From contig JBMNNN010000147.1 in assembly GCA_050942555.1 (NCBI GenBank), forward strand, positions 1-5,354: 5,354 nucleotides of DNA, in the 5' to 3' direction. This DNA is from JAAYXU01 sp050942555. Lineage in GTDB: Bacteria > Bacillota > Clostridia > Christensenellales > UMGS416. The position numbers and the translations under genes are program-made. Of the stretch, positions 1 to 5,354 are shown one piece after another; positions within the stretch are counted from its first letter, which is position 1; each line of letters opens with the position of its first letter. The notes beneath the pieces were generated by a model. The model made no database searches and was not told the origin of the DNA. It saw only the letters and a program-made list of their open reading frames with translations.

Positions 1-1024
<1,024 letters not shown>

Positions 1025-1140
1025 GGCACTCCCTCCGGCTATTAGTATGCGCGCGGTACTGCTATGGAGTGCGAGGTAAATTTTAGACTGGAGCTGAAAG
1101 GAACAAAAAATATAAATCGCCCGGGCGCGTATCGCAAAGA

Positions 1141-1611
1141 CTACAGCATGCGGGGCTCGGGCTGCCGGCGCGCGCGGAAAAACGCGCGGAGCACCCCGGC
1201 GCATTCCCCGTGCAGTACGCCGCCGGTGACCGCGACGCCCGCCGACAGCCGCGGGTCGGCAGGCAGGTTATACAGCGTACCGCAGCATCCGGCCTCCGCG
1301 TCGAACGCGCCGAACACGATGCGGTCGACGCGGGCCAAGAGCGCCGCGCCCGCGCACATCGCGCACGGCTCCAGCGTCACGTACAGCGTGCAGCCCGGCA
1401 GCCTCCATCCGCCCGACGCGGCCGCTGCCCGGCGCAGCGCCTCGATCTCGGCGTGCCCGGTCGGGTCGCCGGTGCGCTCGCGGCGGTTTTGGCCCTCTCC
1501 GAGCACTTCATCCCCGCGCACGACGACCGCGCCGACCGGCACGTCTCCGGCCTCGCCCGCCGCACGGGCCAGCGCGAGCGCTCGGGTCATCCATCGCTCG
1601 TCCGGATGCAC
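1141..1611 (-). CDS. tadA: tRNA-specific adenosine deaminase TadA
   Basis: Zinc-dependent deaminase that converts the wobble adenosine 34 of tRNA-Arg(ACG) to inosine so that one tRNA reads several CGN codons; cytoplasmic. The 156-residue product has the full cytidine-deaminase-like core: DVPVGAVVV at 23-31, HAE at 53-55 (zinc ligand His53, proton-shuttle Glu55) and PCAMC at 82-86 (zinc ligands Cys83 and Cys86). The TadA-type tail reads GAFDAEAGCCGTLYNL, then GVL..EC and FFRARR near the C-terminus. This tail separates it from cytidine and guanine deaminases. I chose GTG at 1611, not the ATG at 1761. The GTG has a GGGAGG ribosome site 7 bases upstream and a consensus promoter just before it. 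The extra 50 residues from the ATG would run through the promoter and match nothing in the family. The usual NH after the DxR motif is replaced by SA, a minor variation. Confidence 0.95.
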   Translation of the reverse strand: MHPDERWMTRALALARAAGEAGDVPVGAVVVRGDEVLGEGQNRRERTGDPTGHAEIEALRRAAAASGGWRLPGCTLYVTLEPCAMCAGAALLARVDRIVFGAFDAEAGCCGTLYNLPADPRLSAGVAVTGGVLHGECAGVLRAFFRARRQPEPRML

Positions 1612-1618
1612 AGCGATA

Positions 1619-1624
1619 CCTCCC
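1619..1624 (-). promoter_or_regulatory. Ribosome binding site of tadA
   Basis: GGGAGG read on the minus strand, 7 bases before the GTG at 1611. It decides the start codon of tadA, because no comparable site precedes the upstream in-frame ATG at 1761. Confidence 0.8.
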
Positions 1625-1635
1625 GTCCGCCGCCC

Positions 1636-1665
1636 ATTATAAAGCCGCGGCGCGGCTCCTGTCAA
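1636..1665 (-). promoter_or_regulatory. Consensus sigma-A promoter of tadA
   Basis: On the minus strand a perfect -35 box TTGACA (1665-1660) is followed after 18 bases by a perfect -10 box TATAAT (1641-1636). Transcription should start near 1629, leaving a leader of about 18 bases that contains the ribosome site. A 13-base GC palindrome fills most of the spacer (1644-1656). The promoter may also drive the downstream protease gene, since no strong terminator separates the two. Confidence 0.85.
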
Positions 1666-1702
1666 ACGCGAACCCGCCGCGCCGCGTCCGCATAGGATAT
1701 AG

Positions 1703-1719
1703 GGCCGGCGCTCCCGGCC
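1703..1719. repeat. GC-rich hairpin, 6-bp perfect stem
   Basis: GGCCGG at 1703-1708 pairs with CCGGCC at 1714-1719 around a 5-base loop. It lies upstream of the tadA promoter and has no T-run on either strand, so it is not a normal intrinsic terminator. It belongs to the cluster of GCCGG-rich dyads in this gap. Confidence 0.5.
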
Positions 1720-1740
1720 GGTTGCGCCCGGCTTTACATA

Positions 1741-1772
1741 TCCGGGGCCGGTTGCCGGCACCGGTCCCCGGA
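1741..1772. repeat. Strong GC-rich hairpin in the tadA-ogt gap
   Basis: TCCGGGG (1741-1747) pairs with CCCCGGA (1766-1772). CCGGT (1748-1752) then pairs with ACCGG (1760-1764), leaving one bulged T at 1765 and a 7-base loop. This makes a 12-bp stem with a single bulge. No T-run follows on either strand. The sequence GGCCGGTTGC at 1746-1755 also occurs exactly 30 bases earlier at 1716-1725, which suggests a repeated or REP-like intergenic element. A role is unknown. Confidence 0.55.
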
Positions 1773-1797
1773 CATGGAATTAGCAAAGGACGCTCCG

Positions 1798-1837
1798 CTT
1801 TGGTTACTTTCTGCTCTGATGCAGAAAGTAACCAAAG
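1798..1837. repeat. Perfect 17-bp inverted repeat with 6-base loop
   Basis: The left arm 1798-1814 (CTTTGGTTACTTTCTGC) is the exact reverse complement of the right arm 1821-1837, around the loop TCTGAT. It lies about 65 bases before the ogt -10 box and is more AT-rich than its surroundings. No T-run follows on the plus strand, so it is a poor plus-strand terminator. The arm sequence resembles the GTTACTTT/AAAGTAACC dyads scattered between genes in many bacterial genomes, so a dispersed palindromic repeat is my preferred reading. That comparison is from memory and unverified. It could also be a protein-binding site or the end of a small non-autonomous element. Confidence 0.8.
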
Positions 1838-1902
1838 AAATCAAGATTGCTGCTGCCCTGTACGAAGGAGACAGGCTCTTCCCGCCGCGCACCAGTTCAT
1901 AG

Positions 1903-1908
1903 TATAAT
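1903..1908 (+). promoter_or_regulatory. -10 box directly before ogt
   Basis: A perfect TATAAT lies 6 bases before the ogt ATG. No good -35 box sits 16-19 bases upstream, and there is no extended TGn element. Transcription from it would start at or next to the start codon, giving a leaderless or nearly leaderless message. Confidence 0.5.
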
Positions 1909-1914
1909 AGGCAT

Positions 1915-2403
1915 ATGACTGAGCAGGCGAATATCCTGTATGAAAAGACGATCGGTACGCCGGTGGGCCCGCTGACGATCGCAGCCGACCGGTTCGGCAT
2001 ATGCCGGGTCGCCTTTGGGGCGCCGGTCCTGGAGCCGGATTCCCGCGCGGAGCCGCTGCCCTTCGGTACCGAGGAGCAGCTCGCCGCATATTTCGCAGGC
2101 GCGCTGCGCATATTCTCGCTGCCGCTGTCGCTCACAGGCAGCCCGTTCTCGCTGCGCGTGTGGCACGCCTGTCTGGAGATACCGTACGGACAGACGCTTA
2201 CGTACGGGGAGCTTGCGCGCCGCATCGGAGCCCCCGGCGCGGCGCGCGCGGTGGGCGGCGCGCTCCATCGCAACCCGGCGCCCATTCTGATCCCCTGCCA
2301 CAGGGTCGTGGGCGCGGGGGGCGCGCTGACCGGGTTCGCCGGAGGCGTCGGCATAAAGGAGCGGCTGCTGCGGCTCGAGCGCAGCGTCCTGTCGGGCGAC
2401 TAG
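1915..2403 (+). CDS. ogt: Methylated-DNA--[protein]-cysteine S-methyltransferase (O6-alkylguanine-DNA alkyltransferase)
   Basis: Suicide DNA-repair protein that moves the alkyl group from O6-alkylguanine in DNA to its own cysteine; cytoplasmic. The 162-residue product has the usual Ogt/AGT length. The N-terminal domain (about 8-70) is the poorly conserved ribonuclease-H-like part. The C-terminal domain (about 76-157) carries FSLRVWHACLEIPYG, TYGELA (Tyr97), the recognition helix RAVGGALHRNP (Arg111, Asn120), and the active site PCHRV with acceptor Cys128. Near the end is GFAGGVGIKERLLRLE, also typical. There is no Ada-type regulatory domain, so this is a stand-alone Ogt. An in-frame TAG at 1900-1902 limits the start, making ATG 1915 the first possible one. 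It has almost no Shine-Dalgarno sequence and sits 6 bases after a TATAAT. Its stop overlaps that of pepV. Confidence 0.96.
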   Translation: MTEQANILYEKTIGTPVGPLTIAADRFGICRVAFGAPVLEPDSRAEPLPFGTEEQLAAYFAGALRIFSLPLSLTGSPFSLRVWHACLEIPYGQTLTYGELARRIGAPGAARAVGGALHRNPAPILIPCHRVVGAGGALTGFAGGVGIKERLLRLERSVLSGD

Positions 2404-3794
2404 CCGTTAGGCGGCAGGTTCCCCAGCTCCAGCATCGCGTGGGCAAATATACGCGCGGCGGAAAGAAGGTCGCCGACCCGCGCGTATTCGTCGGCCATAT
2501 GCGCGTTTTCGGGTTGCCCGGGGAATATCGGGCCAAAGGCGACGGCGCAGGGCAGCGTCCGCGCGTATGTGCCGCCTCCGATCGCGACCGGACGGGACCG
2601 GCGGCCGGTGCACTGCGTATAGACCCGGGTCAGCGTGGCGACCAGCGGGTGGGAGGCCGACAGGTAGAGCCCGGCCCGCGGAACCGCGGGCGCCATCGTG
2701 AAGCCCAGCGCCCCGAGCGATTGCTCCATCTTTTTGAGCGTCTCATCAATATCGAGCGTCACCGGGTGACGGATGTCGTAAGTCAGCGTCAGGCGCCTGC
2801 CGTCGAAAGCGATTTTGCCGAGGTTGAATGTCAGCGCGCCCGATACCGCGTCGCGGCAGGCGATCGAAAGGCCCGATCCGTCGGTCGCCATGCGCGAGCC
2901 GTCGGCCAGCGCCCGCATCCGGGGCAGCGCGCCGTCTTCTTCGGGCAGCGTGTCGGCCAGGTACTCGATGAGCTGCACGGCCGCGTTGCGGCCCTTGTGC
3001 GGGGTGGACGCGTGGGCCGAGACGCCTTCGCTGCGGATCAGAATCTCGCCGTTCTCGACGACCAGCATGATATGGGTGCGCTGCTCCACAGCCGCCGACA
3101 GGCGGCCTATCGCAAGACCTTTAAGGCTTGCCTGCGCGGCGGCGGGCACGACGTTGGACCGGGTGCCGCCCGACAGCGCGGTGATCGTGGTCGGCGCCGT
3201 GATATCGGCGTAGAATTCGCCCGATACGATCCCTTTTTCCGCATGGATGACCGGAAACCGCGCGTCGGGAGAAAACGCGTAGTCGGGCGCGGGACGCTTC
3301 GTCAGGTAGTAGCGCATGTCGTCCATGCCGCACTCCTCGTCGCCGCCGAATATGAGCCGCAGCGAGTTTGCGACCGGCGCGCCCGCCGCTGTGAGCGCCC
3401 GCAGCGCGTAGAGGCTCGCAAGCGCAGGGCCCTTGTTGTCGATGACGCCCCGTCCGTATATGCGCTCGCCCGAAAGCTCGCCCCATGGGTTGCGCGTCCA
3501 ACCGTCGCCCGCGGGCACGATGTCCAGATGCGTGAGCACTCCCACGACCGTTTCCCCGCCTTCGCGGGTCGCCTCGGCGCAGCGGCCACCGATGTTACGG
3601 GTTGTGAGTCCTGCTCTGTCGCACAGCGACAGCATATAGGACAGCGCTCTGCCCACGGGCTCGCCGTAGGGGCAGTCCGGGACGGGCTCTTCCTTTACGC
3701 TGGGGATTGCGATAAGTCCTAAAAGATCGCTGATAAACTCCTCGCGATGATCCTGAAGCCAGCGCGTCATCACGGCGTCCAGCGCCTTGTTCAT
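2400..3794 (-). CDS. pepV: M20-family dipeptidase PepV (Sapep type)
   Basis: Two-metal cytoplasmic aminopeptidase of the M20A family that cleaves dipeptides and some related short peptides for amino-acid recycling. The 464 residues match the family length of about 470. Metal and catalytic residues fall where expected: THLDIVP with His89 and Asp91, GRGVIDNKGP with bridging Asp119, GGDEEC with catalytic Glu153 and ligand Glu154, SPDARFP with Asp177, and ENAHMADEY with His432. The lid/dimerisation domain runs from about 190 to 375 and includes GGTRSNVVP, HASTPHKGRNA with His261, and DIRHP. A GGGTYART loop precedes the last ligand. Asp119, Glu153, Glu154 and Asp177 agree with my memory of the Lactobacillus PepV numbering. 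ATG 3794 follows a GGAGGG site at a 7-base spacing. The gene converges on ogt with overlapping stops and diverges from radC. Confidence 0.95.
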   Translation of the reverse strand: MNKALDAVMTRWLQDHREEFISDLLGLIAIPSVKEEPVPDCPYGEPVGRALSYMLSLCDRAGLTTRNIGGRCAEATREGGETVVGVLTHLDIVPAGDGWTRNPWGELSGERIYGRGVIDNKGPALASLYALRALTAAGAPVANSLRLIFGGDEECGMDDMRYYLTKRPAPDYAFSPDARFPVIHAEKGIVSGEFYADITAPTTITALSGGTRSNVVPAAAQASLKGLAIGRLSAAVEQRTHIMLVVENGEILIRSEGVSAHASTPHKGRNAAVQLIEYLADTLPEEDGALPRMRALADGSRMATDGSGLSIACRDAVSGALTFNLGKIAFDGRRLTLTYDIRHPVTLDIDETLKKMEQSLGALGFTMAPAVPRAGLYLSASHPLVATLTRVYTQCTGRRSRPVAIGGGTYARTLPCAVAFGPIFPGQPENAHMADEYARVGDLLSAARIFAHAMLELGNLPPNG

Positions 3795-3839
3795 ACCCGA
3801 TCCCTCCGTTTCCTAAGGCTGGCAGCGATAGCCATCATG

Positions 3840-3868
3840 ATTATACCGCCCGTGGGGGCTTGGGTCAA
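3840..3868 (-). promoter_or_regulatory. Sigma-A promoter of pepV
   Basis: On the minus strand TTGACC (3868-3863) lies 17 bases before a perfect TATAAT (3845-3840). Transcription should begin near 3833, giving a leader of about 39 bases that contains the GGAGGG ribosome site. The -35 box lies in the short gap shared with divergent radC. Confidence 0.85.
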
Positions 3869-3934
3869 CAAAATTAGAAGGATATGGCCGCCATTGTGTC
3901 GAAATGAAGGATATAGCGTGAAAAGAGGCTGGCG

Positions 3935-4669
3935 ATGTCGATCCACGAGCAACACCGCAAGCGCATGATCGGGCGGTTTCTCAGCCACGGGCTGGAGCGT
4001 TTCGAGCCCCACCAGGCGCTCGAAATGTTGCTGTACTTCTCGATTCCGCGCAAGGACACCAATCCCCTGGCTCATCAGCTCATTGGGCATTTCGGATCGC
4101 TGTCGGCGGTGCTGGACGCCCGGCCCGAGGAGCTTATGAAAGTGCCGGGCGTGGGGACGCATACCGCCGCTCTTCTTTCGATGATGCCGCAGCTGTGGCG
4201 GCTGTACAGGATGGACCGGCTTCACGGCGACATCACGCTGGACAGCGCTCCGGTCACCGGCGCGTACGCACTGGACCTTTTCGCGGGCCACACGCGCGAG
4301 ACGTTTTACCTCTTATGCCTTAACAACAACTGCCAGCTGCTGCAGGCGGCAAGGCTCCACGAGGGCACGGTCAACGAGACGATCGTGCATCCCCGGCTGG
4401 TCGTAGAGGCCGCTCTCCGGTACAATGCCGCCCAGGTCATATTCGCGCACAACCACCCGGGAGGCGATCCCGCGCCCTCGGGCGAGGACATCCGCTACAC
4501 GCGGCGGGTCGCGGTTGCGCTGGCCACGATCGGAATACCGGTCATCGATCACATCGTGGTCAGCGACAGCGGATGGTACAGCTTTTCCCGGGAAGGAAAG
4601 ATCGAGGAAATAAACCGGGAGGTCAGCATCCGCATCGCCGAACGGCTCACGCCGTACCGCACCGAATGA
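3935..4669 (+). CDS. radC: RadC family protein (UPF0758, JAMM/MPN-like domain)
   Basis: Member of the RadC family. The name comes from an old DNA-repair assignment that did not hold up, and the biochemical role remains uncertain. The 244-residue product has both family parts. The N-terminal helix-hairpin-helix-like region (about 25-90) contains KVPGVGTHTAALL at 69-81. The C-terminal JAMM-like domain (about 105-235) contains LHEGTVNETIVHPR at 141-154 and the metal motif HNHPGGDPAPSGED, giving His172, His174, Ser182 and Asp185 in the H-x-H-x7-S-x2-D spacing. The common form is HNHPSGD, so the Gly at 176 is a small departure. ATG 3935 follows AAAAGAGG by 6 bases and gives a normal N-terminus. 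It is transcribed away from pepV across a 140-base gap and towards rho. No strong promoter of its own is visible; TTGGGT/TATGGC at 3860-3888 is weak. Confidence 0.93.
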   Translation: MSIHEQHRKRMIGRFLSHGLERFEPHQALEMLLYFSIPRKDTNPLAHQLIGHFGSLSAVLDARPEELMKVPGVGTHTAALLSMMPQLWRLYRMDRLHGDITLDSAPVTGAYALDLFAGHTRETFYLLCLNNNCQLLQAARLHEGTVNETIVHPRLVVEAALRYNAAQVIFAHNHPGGDPAPSGEDIRYTRRVAVALATIGIPVIDHIVVSDSGWYSFSREGKIEEINREVSIRIAERLTPYRTE

Positions 4670-4700
4670 CACATTTTGTGCCGATATATGAATAATGTGT
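4669..4700 (+). repeat. AT-rich dyad just after radC
   Basis: ACACATT (4669-4675) is the reverse complement of AATGTGT (4694-4700), with 18 bases between. It begins in the radC stop codon. No T-run longer than three follows, so it is at most a weak terminator. It might instead protect the 3' end of the mRNA. Confidence 0.25.
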
Positions 4701-4798
4701 TTCCAGGCGTCATATAATAAAGAAGGGTTACCGCCTGCGATTGCGCCAATACGGCAAATCAACGAGATATTTTCGCGCCTTCCCTGTTGATATGGCAG

Positions 4799-4822
4799 AA
4801 AACGACGGTTGTTTTATTTTTT
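4799..4822 (+). terminator. Possible intrinsic terminator between radC and rho
   Basis: AAAACGA (4799-4805) pairs with TTGTTTT (4809-4815), including one G-T pair, around a CGG loop. An A and six Ts (4817-4822) follow. The stem is AT-rich and therefore weak, but the T-tract and the position 12 bases before the rho promoter fit a terminator for radC transcription. Confidence 0.4.
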
Positions 4823-4833
4823 CGGGAGAACGC

Positions 4834-4863
4834 TTGACACCGGGGTTAATCATGGACTATAAT
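4834..4863 (+). promoter_or_regulatory. Consensus sigma-A promoter of rho
   Basis: TTGACA (4834-4839) and TATAAT (4858-4863) are both perfect and separated by 18 bases. Transcription should start near 4870, about 109 bases before the rho ATG. The 309-base gap 4670-4978 holds this promoter, the weak terminator above and the rho leader. A lone TATAAT at 4713-4718 lacks a -35 box. Confidence 0.88.
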
Positions 4864-4869
4864 TAATCG

Positions 4870-4978
4870 AATACTGGTCGCCTTTATGCAGGATTTTTCC
4901 TTCCCGCTCATACGATATCAAATCACCCGTCCATGAAGGATTAACTTTTTGTACTCGTTTTGGAGGGATTTTTACGGG
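4870..4978 (+). promoter_or_regulatory. Long C-rich untranslated leader of rho
   Basis: About 109 bases lie between the predicted transcription start and the ATG. The stretch 4881-4935 holds 18 C against 7 G, with many CC and TC steps and little obvious pairing. This resembles a Rho utilisation (rut) region, and rho is known to attenuate its own leader in Escherichia coli. Autoregulation here is inference. The ribosome site GGAGGG at 4962-4967 ends the leader, 11 bases before the ATG. Confidence 0.45.
4886..4936 (+). CDS. Possible 16-codon upstream ORF in the rho leader
   Basis: ATG at 4886 opens a frame of 16 codons (MQDFSFPLIRYQITRP) ending at TGA 4934-4936, entirely inside the rho leader. 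No clear Shine-Dalgarno sequence precedes it, and it would begin only about 16 bases from the predicted transcription start. It may be chance. If translated, ribosomes would cover the C-rich segment and could link translation to Rho-dependent attenuation. Confidence 0.2.
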   Translation: MQDFSFPLIRYQITRP

Positions 4979-5354
4979 ATGCAAATTGAAGATTTAGCAA
5001 AAAAAACATTGGTCGAGCTGCGCGCGATAGCCAGGGATCTGGGTATTCGCAGCCTGACCAGCAAACGGAAACACGAGTTGGTTCAGCTCATCGCGCAGCG
5101 GTCGGGGATGTCGGCTTCGCCCGAGCAGGATCAAGGCGCGCAGCGCGACACGACACAGTACGAAACGTACGGGAAGGACGGGGACGCCCCGGAAGAAAGG
5201 CCCGGGGACGCCGCATCCGGGGAGAGTGAGCCGCAGCAGGCGCCCCGGCCGGAGGGCGCGGAGAACACCAGGCCCGACGCAGACGCCGACGAGGAGCCTG
5301 AGGAGGCGGAGCAGGCTTTGCCTGACGAGGCCGATGGCGTGGAAGCTGACGGCC
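4979..5354 (+). CDS. rho: Transcription termination factor Rho, N-terminal part, cut by window edge
   Basis: Start of the hexameric RNA helicase that ends transcription at Rho-dependent sites. Only 125 codons are visible. Residues 4-41 form the Rho_N SAP-like domain: LVELRAIARDLGIRSLTSKRKHELVQLI is the typical helix-extended-helix pattern. From about residue 46 to the edge the protein is low-complexity and highly acidic: 26 Asp/Glu against 5 Lys/Arg, rich in Ala, Pro, Gln and Gly. This corresponds to the N-terminal insertion domain found in some Bacillota, Actinomycetota and Bacteroidota Rho proteins, ahead of the RNA-binding cold-shock domain. The RNA-binding and ATPase domains lie outside the window, so another Rho_N-domain protein is possible. 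ATG 4979 is preceded by GGAGGG with an 11-base spacing, and a consensus promoter lies upstream. Confidence 0.85.
   Translation, partial: MQIEDLAKKTLVELRAIARDLGIRSLTSKRKHELVQLIAQRSGMSASPEQDQGAQRDTTQYETYGKDGDAPEERPGDAASGESEPQQAPRPEGAENTRPDADADEEPEEAEQALPDEADGVEADG

Noticed and set aside
1080..1085. TAAAAT on the minus strand as the -10 box of the HtrA-family gene
   Set aside because: No acceptable -35 box lies 16-19 bases upstream. Readthrough from the tadA promoter explains expression equally well.
1119..1128. Palindrome CGCCCGGGCG followed on the minus strand by a T-rich run, as a tadA terminator
   Set aside because: A 10-base palindrome without a spacer can form only a 3-bp stem with a 4-base loop, and the T-run is broken. 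Too weak to call.
1612..1761. ATG at 1761 as the tadA start
   Set aside because: The extra 50 residues would cover the -35 and -10 boxes and match nothing in TadA. GTG 1611 has a GGGAGG site and gives the normal length.
1641..1800. SRP RNA (ffs) gene next to tadA, as often found in Bacillota
   Set aside because: I looked on both strands for the conserved SRP RNA apical-loop pattern and did not find it; the hairpins here do not match.
1722..1907. 61-codon plus-strand ORF across the inverted repeat, and a similar minus-strand reading
   Set aside because: Both strands read nearly the same VTFC...ESNQ string because the DNA is palindromic. This is a repeat translated by chance, without a ribosome site.
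2001..3722. A 573-codon plus-strand ORF antisense to pepV and overlapping ogt
   Set aside because: Arg/Gly/Ala-rich product with no recognisable motif. It lies opposite a gene with a complete set of M20 active-site residues, as expected from GC-rich DNA where antisense stops are rare.
4713..4718. TATAAT after radC as a second rho promoter
   Set aside because: No -35-like hexamer at 16-19 bases and no extended -10. The perfect promoter at 4834-4863 is closer to rho.

Overview
The window looks like an ordinary chromosomal housekeeping segment from a GC-rich member of the Bacillota, most likely a clostridial lineage. That assignment is inferred from four things: strong GGAGG-type ribosome binding sites, near-consensus sigma-A promoters (TTGACA/TATAAT), a PepV-type M20 dipeptidase, and a Rho whose N-terminus carries a long low-complexity insertion. 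No species can be named from the sequence alone. I see no phage, IS transposase, CRISPR array, tRNA or rRNA.

Layout. From the left edge to 1024 on the minus strand lies a membrane-anchored (lipoprotein) HtrA-family serine protease, cut in its PDZ domain by the window edge. Upstream of it, on the same strand, is tadA (1141-1611), the tRNA adenosine deaminase, with its own consensus promoter. The 303-base gap 1612-1914 separates tadA from the divergent gene ogt. It holds the tadA promoter, two GC-rich hairpins and a perfect 17-bp inverted repeat with a 6-base loop. ogt (1915-2403, plus) encodes an O6-alkylguanine-DNA alkyltransferase. It meets pepV (2400-3794, minus) head to head, and the two stop codons share the tetranucleotide CTAG. 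pepV has a consensus promoter in the 140-base divergent gap before radC (3935-4669, plus). After radC comes a 309-base non-coding stretch with a weak terminator-like hairpin, a consensus promoter and a leader of about 110 bases. The last gene, from 4979 to the right edge, is the start of transcription termination factor rho.

The genes do not form one pathway. They cover tRNA modification (TadA), DNA alkylation repair (Ogt), peptide turnover (PepV), envelope protein quality control (HtrA), a JAMM-fold protein of uncertain role (RadC) and global transcription termination (Rho). The points most worth a second look are the apparently leaderless start of ogt, the inverted-repeat cluster beside it, the overlapping convergent stops, and the strongly acidic N-terminal extension plus C-rich leader of rho. 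I found no convincing new multi-gene system.
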